A stretch of 64,000 bases of DNA from Shewanella kaireitica (GCF_023284045.1 NZ_JAKIKQ010000001.1:533500-597499); one strand, 5' to 3'. Counted from the first letter of the stretch, positions 8,361 through 17,505 are shown. A program made the numbers and translations. Notes: generated from the sequence alone by a model not told the origin.

Positions 8361-8450
8361 TAATTATCTGCTTATCGTGCAGGTGTTAAATACAGCTTTT
8401 TAACTTTTAGCTGGAACAACGGCACCGCATCTGAGGCGTTGAGTTAGCCT

Positions 8451-8798
8451 TTAATTTGCTGAGGGATGACTAACTCTGCGCGAGTAACGCTGTTCAAAGT
8501 TAATAGCACTCATTTTAAAGGTACGAACGGCGTCAACCCAGCCGACAATCATAGGCACTAACGTCCAGCTAAACATTAGGTACAGGCTGCCTTTTAAGTA
8601 GTGGCCTAGGTAGAACTTATGTAAGCCCAAACCGCCAAACAGAACACTAAACCATATAGCGAGTCGCTGATTTTTAATGCGAATATCAGGGTCGACACCA
8701 CAGAGAGACTCCAGCCCTTGTGCGGCTTTGCAATGAGGACAAACAGCTAGGTTTAGGTCGATATCTTCGTGGCACTGAGGGCAATTGATATTCTGCAT
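8451..8798 (-). CDS. TM2-domain membrane protein with N-terminal zinc ribbon
   Basis: 115 residues. The N terminus holds two CxxC pairs (CPQCH and CPHCK), a zinc ribbon; then a TM2 domain with two membrane segments and the signature FGGLGLHKFYLGHYLKGSLYL, followed by MIVGWVDAVRTF. TM2 proteins occur across bacteria with no assigned activity. This ATG is chosen because GGAG lies 6 nt upstream; a TTG four codons earlier lacks one. Confidence 0.85.
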   Translation of the reverse strand: MQNINCPQCHEDIDLNLAVCPHCKAAQGLESLCGVDPDIRIKNQRLAIWFSVLFGGLGLHKFYLGHYLKGSLYLMFSWTLVPMIVGWVDAVRTFKMSAINFEQRYSRRVSHPSAN

Positions 8799-8972
8799 CG
8801 CAATCTCCAATTATCAAAAACACATTATGCGTACATGTGTTCGCCGAAATATAGGTGTGCAGCTCACACTATTAAAATAAAGCTCATAGGATTGATGAGT
8901 TAAAGAGTGGTTTGCTGAAATTGAGTTTGGGCTATTGAGGTTTCTAGGAGGGCAATGCATATGTCCAGCGCT

Positions 8973-9002
8973 GTTTGCTTATATCAATTGATATAAGCAA
9001 AC
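8973..9002. repeat. 30-bp perfect palindrome, no spacer
   Basis: Left arm GTTTGCTTATATCAA and right arm TTGATATAAGCAAAC are exact reverse complements meeting at 8987/8988. It lies in the 290-bp gap between two minus-strand genes, about 87 bp downstream of the DUF465 stop. There is no U run as in a terminator. Either a cruciform-forming element or a binding site for a dimeric regulator. Confidence 0.8.
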
Positions 9003-9088
9003 TTTCTACTCGTCGTCTTTTTGTTTGTTATCGATAATATTCGCTGGCTAAGGGCTATGAAATGATATCTCGATAGAGGTTAGATAAT

Positions 9089-9334
9089 TTACTGGTGATG
9101 CTCTTTTAACTTCTGAAACAACACATCTTTTAGGTTGGCGCGCTGTACTTTGAGTTGATGCATATGCTCGTCATCAGTCGGGCTACCGTCAATTTCTAGC
9201 TGACGAATTTCATAATCTAATAGGTGATATTGCTTGGATTGTTCTTCAAAGATTGGGTCTTTATGGTTCAAATGAACAATGTCTTGTTTAAATTCTGGGA
9301 AATCAAAAATAAGCGCGTGATTTTCATTTAGCAT
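9089..9334 (-). CDS. DUF465/YdcH-family small coiled-coil protein
   Basis: 81 residues, mostly charged helices: FPEFKQDIVHLNHKDPIFEEQSKQYHLLDYEIRQLE, then a short turn (GSPTDDEH) and a second helix QLKVQRANLKDVLFQKLKEH. This is the two-helix hairpin of the YdcH/DUF465 family. No membrane or signal sequence, so cytoplasmic. Function unknown. It is preceded by AGGAGT at good spacing. Confidence 0.85.
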   Translation of the reverse strand: MLNENHALIFDFPEFKQDIVHLNHKDPIFEEQSKQYHLLDYEIRQLEIDGSPTDDEHMHQLKVQRANLKDVLFQKLKEHHQ

Positions 9335-9538
9335 AGTTACTCCTGAAGTGTGAACGATAACCTTGTTACTATTTACACTACAGCATTCTTGATTTTATCA
9401 AAGGCTAAATTTAGCTATTTTAGTGATCTTCCTAACAAATTTTATTAGCCTTGTTAATGCCATTAAATGAGGTAGTTATCAAGCTGGCGAAAACCTAATT
9501 GAATTCGCCTCATGAAGTGTTTTGGCCATATTATATGG

Positions 9539-10180
9539 TTAGCTAAACGTGTCCTTTAATTGATTGGCAAAGGCGATAAACTTCTCTTTAATGGTGCGCT
9601 TCACCGATACAGATAAACTGCCCAGAATGACTTTACCTTCGATGGTAATGATAGGTGCTTGGCGGTTCGCCATCGACGGCGCACAGTTTTCAATACTACT
9701 TACAGCGCAGTAGGTTTTACACACCACATTGACATTCTCAGGAATAAATACCGTTGCACTGCCTAAAATACAGTTAAGTTTTATGGTGATATCTTGGTGC
9801 TGAAAAATAGCATCGGTAAAGTCGAGCGTCGTTTCACCCAGTACATTATTAATTTGGATTGTTTTAGGGACTGCCCACTGGCCACTGCGCTCATTGTTGC
9901 CGAGCACACAATTAATATTCAGTGTGTCATCTTGCTGCTTGCTCGTGTAATTAGGAGTGAACTGTTGATCTTTCTTACTGCTGTACTCATCGTCTGCAGA
10001 AAGCGACAAATCGGCCACTAAGTCGAGCAGCTCTTGATGAGAGTCACTGGCCATCGCATCATCGAGCCGGCGCTCAAACGCTTCCGCGGAGATTATTCCG
10101 TGACTGTAATTCACAATCAGCTTATCGATGACTTCTTCTCTAACCTTTTCAATTGGTCGATCTTCTAATGTGACAGGCAT
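9539..10180 (-). CDS. DUF1707/LiaF-C-like envelope-stress family protein
   Basis: 213 residues. The N terminus (EKVREEVIDKLIVNYSHGIISAEAFERRLDDAMAS) is a DUF1707/SHOCT-like helical domain; the C-terminal half resembles the LiaF/YvqF beta domain with repeated strands (INCVLGNNERSG, INNVLGETTLDF, LNCILGSATVFIP, KVILGSLSVSV). No membrane helices are present, unlike Firmicute LiaF, and no LiaRS-type kinase or regulator is nearby. This ATG has GGAG 8 nt upstream; the ATG six codons earlier does not. Confidence 0.75.
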   Translation of the reverse strand: MPVTLEDRPIEKVREEVIDKLIVNYSHGIISAEAFERRLDDAMASDSHQELLDLVADLSLSADDEYSSKKDQQFTPNYTSKQQDDTLNINCVLGNNERSGQWAVPKTIQINNVLGETTLDFTDAIFQHQDITIKLNCILGSATVFIPENVNVVCKTYCAVSSIENCAPSMANRQAPIITIEGKVILGSLSVSVKRTIKEKFIAFANQLKDTFS

Positions 10181-10364
10181 CTGCCGCTCCTTTGGCAATT
10201 AGTCGCTATTAACAAAAATGAACCACTAATTAAGCATGTTATGTACCAACTTTTTAAAAGTAAATGCTATCAGGGTGTTACTTAAATGTTGGTATTGGTT
10301 TGAGTTGATAGACTGTTATAATTTCACTCTTTAGTTAAACATAGCACTAAAAAGTGGTGCTTTT

Positions 10365-10391
10365 AACCGCAGTACTTGCATTACTGCGGTT
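10365..10391. repeat. 10-bp inverted repeat downstream of catB
   Basis: AACCGCAGTA pairs with TACTGCGGTT around a 7-nt loop. It lies 59 bp past the catB stop and may stabilise or end that transcript, but neither strand shows a convincing U run. Confidence 0.45.
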
Positions 10392-10449
10392 GTGAACGCT
10401 AAGGGGAAAGGCGGAGTTTGCGACTAATTTGCTTAAGGCGTGCAAATGA

Positions 10450-11079
10450 TTAAAGAGTAAAATCCTGCCAGTAACTGTATAGGCCACTGATATTCGATGA
10501 GCACATGAAGGCCATCGCACCTCTGAGCTCTTCATCGCTCCAAAGCCACCATTGCATTTCAAGTAACTGAGATATTTCTGTTGCAGAAAATCGGAAACGA
10601 ATGTGTTTAGCTGGGTTAGAGCCCACAATTTCGTAAGGTGCAACATCTTTGGTCACCACCGCGCGGCTGGCAATAATAGCGCCATCACCAACATTGACGC
10701 CACTCATTATCATGGCTTCACTACCAATCCAAACATCATTACCAATAACGGTATCGCCAGCACGTTCAAAACCATCAATCCCATGGCTAAAGTCTTCATG
10801 ATCTTGATAGAAAAAGGGAAAGGTACTGATCCAATCGTGTCGATGACCTTGGTTTCCTGCCATCATAAATACCGCACCAGATCCAATTGAGCAGTAGCTA
10901 CCAATAATGAGCTTATCGATGTCAGTTCTATCCGCCATTAGGTAACGTGCACAATCATCGAAACTGTGATTATGGTAATAGCCGGAGTAATAGCTGTGTT
11001 TGCCAACGATAATGTTGGGGTTGGTGACTTGCTCTTGCAGTGGCTTACCCACAAATGGGCTTTCGAAATAGTTGTTCAA
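10450..11079 (-). CDS. catB: CatB-type xenobiotic acetyltransferase (chloramphenicol acetyltransferase, type B)
   Basis: 209 residues with left-handed beta-helix hexapeptide repeats. It matches CatB closely: [58 protein letters not shown] (catalytic His region), [16 protein letters not shown] and [12 protein letters not shown]. The family acetylates chloramphenicol with acetyl-CoA and acts as a trimer. The start is a TTG (LNNYFES) with AAAGG 8 nt upstream, giving the normal length. No integron attC site, IS or other resistance gene is near, so it looks like a resident chromosomal copy. The true substrate may not be chloramphenicol. Confidence 0.88.
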   Translation of the reverse strand: MNNYFESPFVGKPLQEQVTNPNIIVGKHSYYSGYYHNHSFDDCARYLMADRTDIDKLIIGSYCSIGSGAVFMMAGNQGHRHDWISTFPFFYQDHEDFSHGIDGFERAGDTVIGNDVWIGSEAMIMSGVNVGDGAIIASRAVVTKDVAPYEIVGSNPAKHIRFRFSATEISQLLEMQWWLWSDEELRGAMAFMCSSNISGLYSYWQDFTL

Positions 11080-11123
11080 GCTAAAAACCTTTAGTTTTAA
11101 TGCAGGCAATATTTAAGTCAGTA

Positions 11124-11666
11124 TTAGCACTGGCTGACAACACTGGTAATTGTTGGCTCTCCAGAGGTTTGCCAATGGTACTCAAAATAGCAATTAGTTG
11201 CTTTTACCTCGGTAGCACTTGGCTCACTTTTATCGAGCACGCTGATAGGAGTAGCCACTACCGAGTAACTGCCACTTTGCACGTAAATACGATAAGCCCA
11301 GTCGTTAACATCTAACCCTGCACCTTCAAATATTTCAGGTGGTGATGAATAGTCTGCAGAAAAACCATTGGCGGTAGCGGTGGCTGCCCAAGGTTGGTAA
11401 TAGCTGCCTTTAACATCGGAGAATTCAACCACGTCTGTAAAGCTACTTCCTGAGGTTAACGTTTTAGCTTTAAAGAGTGAGACTGCTGTTTTTATTGAGC
11501 CCAAAGCTCCTTTAATCACAGCTTTATTGGCATCGGTTTTCAAATTGATAAATTTTGGTAATGCAACGACAGACAAGATCCCTAGAATGATAATCACCAC
11601 CACGAGCTCTATTAGGGTAAAACCAGAATTACGGGAATATGTTCCACTATTTTTTGAGGAGATCAT
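11124..11666 (-). CDS. Type IV prepilin-like protein (MSHA/PulG-type), solitary
   Basis: 180 residues. The class III signal NSG^[27 protein letters not shown] has a prepilin peptidase site, the +5 Glu and a long hydrophobic helix. After it come KTDANKAVIKGALGSIKTAVSLFKAK, as in MshA-like pilins, and two C-terminal Cys (NCYFEYH and the final SQC) that would form a D-region loop. No pilus assembly, minor pilin or peptidase genes are adjacent, so it would need machinery encoded elsewhere. A second solitary pilin lies at 30548-31027. Confidence 0.85.
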   Translation of the reverse strand: MISSKNSGTYSRNSGFTLIELVVVIIILGILSVVALPKFINLKTDANKAVIKGALGSIKTAVSLFKAKTLTSGSSFTDVVEFSDVKGSYYQPWAATATANGFSADYSSPPEIFEGAGLDVNDWAYRIYVQSGSYSVVATPISVLDKSEPSATEVKATNCYFEYHWQTSGEPTITSVVSQC

Positions 11667-11744
11667 TGTTTGAATGCCTTTTTAACATTTGCCGGTTTAT
11701 CATTAGTTGCTGTGTGCCTAACTCGCGAGTGTCTGCTGTAAAAG

Positions 11745-12029
11745 CTACTCATTTTTTGTTGCGATTCGGCTGATGACCTCATGAGCATCTTTTAGGCTAG
11801 CGCCTGTCTCTTCACGATATAACCGAATAGCGGTTAACTTTTTACCTAAGGTAATCGCCGTTAACACATCTTTAGATACATGTATGTTTTCATCAAACAC
11901 AATGCCATTATTCTCTAGTAATGTGTCTATTTTATTTTCTATGATTTTTAATTTGCTATCTGTTTTTTGTATATGGAAAATGCAAAAAACGAGCCCTAAA
12001 ATAACGATGATTAACAGTGGTTCATCCAT
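11745..12029 (-). CDS. Membrane-anchored protein with ribosomal L7/L12 C-terminal-like domain
   Basis: 94 residues. An N-terminal membrane helix (LLIIVILGLVFCIFHI) is followed by a short coiled segment (KLKIIENKIDTLLENN) and a domain ending LGKKLTAIRLYREETGASLKDAHEVISRIA. That end strongly resembles the helix of L7/L12 C-terminal domains (KxxAIKxxREETGxGLKEAKE-type). Such anchored L12-like proteins occur in several bacteria without a known job. The ATG is preceded by AGGGACAAGG. Confidence 0.68.
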   Translation of the reverse strand: MDEPLLIIVILGLVFCIFHIQKTDSKLKIIENKIDTLLENNGIVFDENIHVSKDVLTAITLGKKLTAIRLYREETGASLKDAHEVISRIATKNE

Positions 12030-12333
12030 GATGTATCGATTCCTTGTCCCTTGAGGATTTTGTTGCAGGGTATTTTAAATTGATCGTTATTAACTCACTT
12101 GTTCTGTATAGCACTTTTGCTTTATTTAGGGAAGCGGGCGCCTCTGTTGTGTCGCGATTTGAGAGAGAGCTTCATCAAAAAACAAAGAGCTTTCAGTTAA
12201 AAATTTAGATTTGAGCGTTACATCGGAAAGTGGATTGAATTAAAAGGTAGAGACAAAAATACCGATAGTGGGTCATCACTACCGGCATTTAATTTAGGCT
12301 GAACTAGCTCTTAAGAATGAGGGCTAGTTAAGG
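12030..12333. other. 304-bp intergenic region before the torECAD terminator
   Basis: No gene seen. It contains the presumed promoter of the L12-like gene and, at its right end, the torECAD terminator hairpin (12254-12286). The remainder is AT-rich and unremarkable. Confidence 0.5.
12254..12286 (-). terminator. Rho-independent terminator of torECAD
   Basis: ACCGATAGTG (12261-12270) pairs with CACTACCGG (12277-12285) through a stem with one G-U pair, followed on the minus strand by a U run (A run 12255-12259). It lies 48 bp beyond the torD stop. Confidence 0.75.
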
Positions 12334-12975
12334 TTAATCTTCGCTTTCCAGCCACTCCAGATCTGAGTTAACCCAAGCAAGTGTCAGTTGCGCTAAGGCG
12401 ATATAGAAATTGCCAGTGTCGACCTTGGCGACTTTTGCTACAAAAGTTGCTAACCAATTAGCCAGGTTGTCGCGAATAAACTCAAGCTGCTGTTGGTTAC
12501 TGCAATGCATATTGATATGCGCCACATAAGCCAATATTACCGCTAGGTGATCGGCAGGCTCTGGAAACTCACTCTGTACCTGCAGCTGGCTCTGTTTTAA
12601 AAATTGCGTCATCTGCTGGTGTTGCTCACCAAATAGTAAAGGCTCATCACCTTTGGCTACAGGAGTGTCAGTTAAATACAGACTTGCGTAAGGTGAAGCA
12701 CTGTTCTTAGTACCGACTAGAAATAGGCCGCAATAGTCGGCAGCAAGCTCTAGCAAGGCTTTATCGCTATTGAGTTTGGCAAACTCTGCAACAAGCACGT
12801 CAACATCAGCTTTAAAGCTAGCTTCGGCGGCAAGTTGTGACCAAAACGCTTGTGCTTGAGTACTGGTTAATTCATGCAGTGTTTTATGATCAATCTCTTT
12901 GGCGAACAAAGATGAAAGCAACTGATAAATAGTACTTCTTGCCTGATTTACTGGGTTAGCTGTTTCTGTGCTCAT
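12334..12975 (-). CDS. torD: TorD, cytoplasmic chaperone for TMAO reductase
   Basis: 213-residue all-helical TorD/DmsD-family chaperone that binds the TorA twin-arginine signal and the immature apoenzyme, aiding molybdenum cofactor insertion before export. Family marks are [33 protein letters not shown] (the conserved DYxxLF-type motif), SPYASLYL and [15 protein letters not shown]. The start overlaps the torA stop by 4 nt (ATGA), so synthesis of enzyme and chaperone is coupled. It is the last gene of the operon, 48 bp before a terminator. Confidence 0.95.
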   Translation of the reverse strand: MSTETANPVNQARSTIYQLLSSLFAKEIDHKTLHELTSTQAQAFWSQLAAEASFKADVDVLVAEFAKLNSDKALLELAADYCGLFLVGTKNSASPYASLYLTDTPVAKGDEPLLFGEQHQQMTQFLKQSQLQVQSEFPEPADHLAVILAYVAHINMHCSNQQQLEFIRDNLANWLATFVAKVAKVDTGNFYIALAQLTLAWVNSDLEWLESED

Positions 12976-15464
12976 AGTGCTATCTCAACGGGTCCGCTAA
13001 ATGAACTGACTCTTGGTACTTTACCTTGATACTTTTCAAATTCAACTAGGCAGGTATAGGCAGAGCATGCTTGCGCCAGTTTTGATGTACCAATATCTTG
13101 GGTTAAAGTGTTTGGATCACCGTAGCTACATAGTGCGCCAATTTCTGCGCCACCCTCTTTGCTACCGTCTTCGCCAACGGGACCATACCAAGCGCCTTCG
13201 TGAATACGAATAACTCCTTTAGGGAAGTTATTTGATACCACAGCACCCGCTAGCAGCTGGCCACGGTCGTTAAACACTCGCACAACGTCACCTGCTTTAA
13301 TACCGCGTTTTTTAGCATCATTAGGATTTAAATAAACCGGTTCGCGACCATTAACGGTATAGGTTTCACGGTACTGCTCAGATTCGCACATCTGCGAGTG
13401 TAAACGTTTATCAGGGTGACAAGACTGCATCCACACAGGGAATTTGTCAGAACCTGGTCCGCCATGGCTGCGCTCTGATTTTTCCATCCAAGTTGGGTGG
13501 CCTGGACAATCATCATATTGGTACTGGGCTATCTTACGACTAAAGATCTCAATCAAGCCTGATGGGGTACCCAATGGGTTGATCTCTGGATCTTCTCTAA
13601 AGGCTGCATGACGTGTCCAAGGCTTACCTTCACCAAAGTGTACGTAACCCTGTTTCCAGAACTCATCAAATTCAGGCATCTCAAATTTACCCGCGTTAGC
13701 ATTCTTACAGTCAGTGTATAGTTTGTTTAGCCATTCACGTTCGGTCATGCCGCGAGTGTACTCTTTCTCTTTACCCATAATACGGGCAAAGCGAGTGAAG
13801 ATTTCAAAGTCAGACAAGCTTTCATAAAGTGGCTCGACCATCTTCTGCATTGCTAATACACCGCGGTTAGCGTAGCTGCCATAGACATCAATATCGTTGC
13901 GCTCGAACGTAGTACATGCAGGCAGTACTATGTCTGAGAAGCGACAAGTTGCCGTCCAGTTCATGTCGATAGTTACCACACATTCAAGTTTCTGAAATGC
14001 TTGCTTCATGCGGTTACGATCTTGGTGGTGGTTCCAAGGGTTGTTACCGGAAAACACCATCATTTTAATATCAGGGAAAGTGACTTTACTGCCGTTTGAG
14101 TCAATGGTTTTACCAGGCTCAAGTATCGCGTCTATCCACCGTGCAACTGGTATGGTGCTGCTGGTGCCTTTAAAGTCATTGCTATTAAACAGTGGCTTTT
14201 GGTCTTCATCCAAGTTACGCGGGAATGCGCCTGGCGCTGCTGCACCAGATGAAGGCACGCCAATGCTCGAATAATGATGACCATAGCTAATACCGCCGCC
14301 AGGTAAGCCGATTTGACCTATCATGGTGGCGAGAACTGCCGCCATCCAATAAGGCTGTTCGCCATGCTGCTGACGCTGGATACACCAGCCCATGAGCATT
14401 TGGGTGCGGCTCTTTGTCATTACCTTGGCGAGATCTCGAATGATCTCAGCAGAAACTCCTGTGATCTCAGCGGCCCACTCTGGTGTTTTCTCAACGCCAT
14501 CGGTTTCACCTTGAATATAAGGCAAGAAACGGTCGAAGCCTAAGCTGTAACCTTCAATAAATTTGGTGTCATGAAGGTTCTTTGCCACCATTTCGTGGGC
14601 AATACCTAACATTAACGCCACGTCAGTTTGTGGGTTAACGTATAACTGCTCACAGCCTAAGTACTGTTGTGTTTTAGTGACAACAGGATCGATGCTAATT
14701 ACGCGGATCTCACCTTTTGCCACTTTCTCTTTTAGCTCGGCAAGGTAAGCATAAGACTCATGAGTCTCAGCATTCCAGCCCACTTGCAGGTTCTTATAAG
14801 GATCGTTCGACCACAAGATAATCGTCTTAGAGTTCTCAAGAATAAGCGGCCAAGATGTGCCTTGGGCATATACTTCTGTAGAGCCTAAGATGTAAGGCAA
14901 AATGGTTTGCCCTGCACCGGTAGAGTAGTCGCCGACCTTCTTAACAAAGTTGCCATGCATGCCAACAGCACGTTGCATATGGCTGGTGCTTGAGTGTAGC
15001 TGACCGGTTGCACGCCAGCCGGTTTGGCCGGCATGGAGCCCTGAAGGGCCATATTTAGTTTGCACTTCATCAAGTGAGTCTTTAAATAGTGATAGCGCCT
15101 TATCCCAAGTGACGCGTACAAAGCGGAAATCACCACGTTGGCTAGTATCACTTTTATGACCTTTCAGTAAAAAGTCCAAACGAACCATTGGGTAACGCAC
15201 ACGAGACGGGTTGTAGACTAAGCCCTTAACGCCGTTAATCATATCAGTTGGATACTTATCACGGTCAAACGGGATGACCTGATCAATCACGCCATTTTTG
15301 CGCTTCATCTTGAATGCGCCAAAGTGTGAACCTGTAGTCAACCATCCATCACTGGCTTTTGCGCCTGAGGCCGCTAAAGCATTTAACGGTGCTAAGACTG
15401 ATGAGCCGCTAAGTACAACATATGAGGTGCCGACTAAGCCTTTTAGAAAATCTCTTCTGTTCAT
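12972..15464 (-). CDS. torA: TorA, periplasmic trimethylamine N-oxide reductase (bis-MGD molybdoenzyme)
   Basis: 830-residue DMSO reductase-family enzyme that reduces TMAO to trimethylamine as terminal respiratory step. It starts with a Tat signal ([13 protein letters not shown], then Ala-rich). The molybdenum ligand is Ser181 of the precursor in GDYSTGAGQ, which fits Ser149 of mature Shewanella TorA once a ~32-residue signal is removed. Other family blocks are [62 protein letters not shown] and the C-terminal [12 protein letters not shown] cofactor domain. There is no N-terminal Fe-S motif, as expected. Length equals the Shewanella family norm. It lies 14 nt after torC and overlaps torD. Confidence 0.97.
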   Translation of the reverse strand: MNRRDFLKGLVGTSYVVLSGSSVLAPLNALAASGAKASDGWLTTGSHFGAFKMKRKNGVIDQVIPFDRDKYPTDMINGVKGLVYNPSRVRYPMVRLDFLLKGHKSDTSQRGDFRFVRVTWDKALSLFKDSLDEVQTKYGPSGLHAGQTGWRATGQLHSSTSHMQRAVGMHGNFVKKVGDYSTGAGQTILPYILGSTEVYAQGTSWPLILENSKTIILWSNDPYKNLQVGWNAETHESYAYLAELKEKVAKGEIRVISIDPVVTKTQQYLGCEQLYVNPQTDVALMLGIAHEMVAKNLHDTKFIEGYSLGFDRFLPYIQGETDGVEKTPEWAAEITGVSAEIIRDLAKVMTKSRTQMLMGWCIQRQQHGEQPYWMAAVLATMIGQIGLPGGGISYGHHYSSIGVPSSGAAAPGAFPRNLDEDQKPLFNSNDFKGTSSTIPVARWIDAILEPGKTIDSNGSKVTFPDIKMMVFSGNNPWNHHQDRNRMKQAFQKLECVVTIDMNWTATCRFSDIVLPACTTFERNDIDVYGSYANRGVLAMQKMVEPLYESLSDFEIFTRFARIMGKEKEYTRGMTEREWLNKLYTDCKNANAGKFEMPEFDEFWKQGYVHFGEGKPWTRHAAFREDPEINPLGTPSGLIEIFSRKIAQYQYDDCPGHPTWMEKSERSHGGPGSDKFPVWMQSCHPDKRLHSQMCESEQYRETYTVNGREPVYLNPNDAKKRGIKAGDVVRVFNDRGQLLAGAVVSNNFPKGVIRIHEGAWYGPVGEDGSKEGGAEIGALCSYGDPNTLTQDIGTSKLAQACSAYTCLVEFEKYQGKVPRVSSFSGPVEIAL

Positions 15465-15478
15465 AATCTGCAGTCCTA

Positions 15479-16657
15479 TTAGTGAGCCGACTTATTGAAA
15501 GTTGATGAATGCTCTTGCAAGTATTTCTGTACTAACGCTTGAGTATCTTGATCCATGTTGACGAAGGCGATCATGCCTTGGAACATTCCTGGCCAAGTGT
15601 TGGCGTCAAAGTGCGCTTCATCTGGCTGGGTGTGACACACACTGCAGCTGTCACTATAGGTGCTGCGAGCATAGTTCCAAAGTGGCTGTAGGTCGCTAAG
15701 TAAGTAGTCTGTATCTGTCCAGATAACGGCTTCGACACGCTGCCATTTTAGGCCTGTCATTGGATCTTCTTTCTCTTCGAAAGTCTGAATGACGCCCTCT
15801 TCGAGTGCTGCATCCTTGGTCAGTTGTGCTGAGAGAATGTTTAAACCGAAGTCGTAGTAGATCACGCGACCTGCACCGATTTTTTTTCTCCAGCCATCGA
15901 TACCGATTTTGGCGCGGTTACCCTTGAGCTCTAATACTTTCACTTTAGTGGCGATGTTCAAAGTGCCGGCTTCAACGTCTGTTTTCTCATTAAAGTAAAC
16001 AGGCTTGGTCAGTGCGGTAAAGTAGCTTTGGTCAACCTCTAAGCCGTTAACGCCAGAGCCTACTTCTGCAATGAGTTCTGGCGCACGAGCGGTGCCCATA
16101 TCTGGTAGCTTATGGGCGATGCCTTTGTGACAATCAATACAGCTTTGATCGAGTTCTGCGGCGCGCTTCATCTGTTTTTGTGCGAGCTTAGACATGCTGT
16201 CCCACTTCATTGAGTCGTAGTTATGGCAGTTTTTACAGGCTAGCGAGTTATCGCGGTCGAATCGCTTCCACTCTCGGCTGGCCATCTCTAGGCGTTTATC
16301 TTCGAATTTCTCGGGGGTATTGACGGTCTGTAATAACCAACCCCACACATCGTGAGAGGCTTCAATTTTACGACCAATTTTACGGCTCCACTCATGAGGA
16401 ACGTGACAGTCAGGGCAGGTTGCTCTTACACCAGAGTGATTTGACCAATGCACTGTTTCTTGTAGCTCTTTATACGGCATGCTTTCCATGCTGTGACAGC
16501 TAATGCAAAACGCTTCAGTGTTAGTTGCTTCAAGTGCGGTGTTAAAGCCACCCCAAAAGATAACGCCCATTAGAAACGCTGACACGCTAACGGTGCCGAG
16601 TGTAAGGTATTGTGCTGGTTTGGTTAGTGTGCGCCAGATGTTAAGTAACCATCTCAT
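15479..16657 (-). CDS. torC: TorC, membrane-anchored pentahaem cytochrome c (NapC/NirT family)
   Basis: 392 residues. One N-terminal membrane anchor (about 17-37, [19 protein letters not shown]) is followed by a NapC/NirT tetrahaem domain (CISCH, CPDCH, CKNCH, CIDCH) and a C-terminal monohaem domain (CSVCH about residue 342). It carries electrons from menaquinol to periplasmic TorA; in E. coli the C-terminal domain also signals to TorS. All five haem motifs are intact. GAGGATG precedes the ATG. It is second in the operon, 41 bp after torE and 14 bp before torA. Confidence 0.96.
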   Translation of the reverse strand: MRWLLNIWRTLTKPAQYLTLGTVSVSAFLMGVIFWGGFNTALEATNTEAFCISCHSMESMPYKELQETVHWSNHSGVRATCPDCHVPHEWSRKIGRKIEASHDVWGWLLQTVNTPEKFEDKRLEMASREWKRFDRDNSLACKNCHNYDSMKWDSMSKLAQKQMKRAAELDQSCIDCHKGIAHKLPDMGTARAPELIAEVGSGVNGLEVDQSYFTALTKPVYFNEKTDVEAGTLNIATKVKVLELKGNRAKIGIDGWRKKIGAGRVIYYDFGLNILSAQLTKDAALEEGVIQTFEEKEDPMTGLKWQRVEAVIWTDTDYLLSDLQPLWNYARSTYSDSCSVCHTQPDEAHFDANTWPGMFQGMIAFVNMDQDTQALVQKYLQEHSSTFNKSAH

Positions 16658-16698
16658 AATCGCATCCTCGTAATAAGTTTATAAAGTGAAATAGGGGA

Positions 16699-16869
16699 TT
16701 AGTGAGCGACAACGCCGCCAAACGCTTGGATCATCCAAATGACGAAGCCATAGCTACTCACAAAGGCGATGCTAAGTGCAGGGAATAATATAAAGATGAT
16801 GAAACTCAATGCTTTAAGCTCATCTTTCTTGCTACTCGTATTCAGTTTATTCGGATTTTGATTTGTCAT
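16699..16869 (-). CDS. torE: TorE, small NapE-like membrane protein
   Basis: A 56-residue frame, first gene of the operon: a polar Lys-rich N terminus (SSKKDELKALSF), then one long membrane helix (FIIFILFPALSIAFVSSYGFVIWMIQAFGG). This is the NapE/TorE family found at the head of Shewanella tor operons (torECAD); function is unknown, though it is suspected to assist quinol-to-cytochrome electron transfer. GGAG is well placed upstream of the ATG. The promoter with TorR-like boxes lies directly upstream. Confidence 0.88.
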   Translation of the reverse strand: MTNQNPNKLNTSSKKDELKALSFIIFILFPALSIAFVSSYGFVIWMIQAFGGVVAH

Positions 16870-16909
16870 GACCGTTCAGCTCCAGCTCAATCCTTTCTTT
16901 GATGAGGTC

Positions 16910-16915
16910 ATTATA
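16910..16915 (-). promoter_or_regulatory. -10 element of the torECAD promoter
   Basis: Perfect TATAAT on the minus strand, 41 bp before the torE ATG. No good -35 is seen at 16-18 bp (CATTGC at 16933-16938); TTGCTG at 15 bp is the best alternative. That weakness suits a promoter needing the activator whose presumed sites start 9 bp upstream. Confidence 0.7.
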
Positions 16916-16923
16916 GGGAGATG

Positions 16924-16986
16924 ATGTGAACAGCAATGGGGCTTGCAATGAACGGTTTGAGACAAGTTATGAAGAAATATGAATAG
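16924..16986 (-). promoter_or_regulatory. Cluster of TorR-box-like decamers
   Basis: Read on the operon strand, decamers resembling the TorR box CTGTTCATAT are CTGTTCACAT (16924-16933, 9/10), CCGTTCATTG (16946-16955, 7/10), TTCTTCATAA (16968-16977, 7/10) and CTATTCATAT (16977-16986, 9/10). The first three begin exactly 22 bp apart, about two helical turns, so they would face the same side of the DNA. The torSTR genes themselves are not in the window. Confidence 0.65.
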
Positions 16987-17082
16987 AATTAGGTAAGGGT
17001 AATTAAGTGAGTTGTAATTTTTAAAATCAGTGACTTGTATTGATTTAGGCTGGAGGGTGGGCGTAATAACTTGCAGGGGTTA

Positions 17083-17120
17083 TATCAGCCGCCCATAAGC
17101 GCTGCAAACAGCGGCTGATA
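17083..17120. repeat. 10-bp inverted repeat between torE promoter and DUF2956 gene
   Basis: TATCAGCCGC (17083-17092) and GCGGCTGATA (17111-17120) form a perfect stem 13 bp beyond the DUF2956 stop. It may serve as that gene's 3' hairpin; no U run follows on the minus strand, so factor-independent termination is doubtful. Confidence 0.5.
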
Positions 17121-17132
17121 CTAAAAGTAGGA

Positions 17133-17459
17133 TTATTTTGTCATAACATGGTAGCAGATAAATCCAATCCAACTTAGGGTCAATAAGCCCCAAGGCAGAT
17201 AAGGACTGGCGGCGCGGTCTTCAATATTTTCTTCAATATGCTCAGACTCTGCAGCTCTCGCCTTAGCGCGAACCTGCTGTTTCTTTTGCTTATCGCGTAC
17301 CCGAGCTTTGCCTTTTTGTTGTTTCTTGTATTCGGCAATACCCTTTTCAATGCCTTGAGCAATCAGCTTAGTTTGCTCTTTTGTTTGCCCTGGTTTCTGG
17401 GTCGATTTTGCCACTTTCATTGCTTCGTTCTTGGTTTCGTCTGAGATCTGCTGTGCCAT
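17133..17459 (-). CDS. DUF2956-family protein with C-terminal membrane anchor
   Basis: 108 residues. A highly basic, probably helical N-terminal part (KKQQKGKARVRDKQKKQQ, then alternating RAKARAAESEH) is followed by a single C-terminal membrane segment (YLPWGLLTLSWIGFICYHV). This agrees with the DUF2956 family of Shewanella and Vibrio, function unknown. The basic tail would face the cytoplasm and could bind nucleic acid or acidic lipid (inference). Confidence 0.78.
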   Translation of the reverse strand: MAQQISDETKNEAMKVAKSTQKPGQTKEQTKLIAQGIEKGIAEYKKQQKGKARVRDKQKKQQVRAKARAAESEHIEENIEDRAASPYLPWGLLTLSWIGFICYHVMTK

Positions 17460-17485
17460 ATTTTATGAATGCTTAGCTAAGAATA

Positions 17486-17505
17486 GGCTCACTATAACAT
17501 GAGCC
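17486..17505. repeat. 6-bp inverted repeat between hutW and DUF2956 gene
   Basis: GGCTCA at 17486-17491 pairs with TGAGCC at 17500-17505. It lies 47 bp past the hutW stop and may be its weak 3' hairpin; no strong U run. Confidence 0.35.

Noticed and set aside
9403..9416. Short palindrome GCTAAATTTAGC
   Set aside because: 12 bp, AT-rich, no relation to a promoter that could be supported.
10450..11079. Integron cassette around catB
   Set aside because: No attC-like imperfect palindrome or core site (GTTRRRY) pair seen; the flanking genes are chromosomal.
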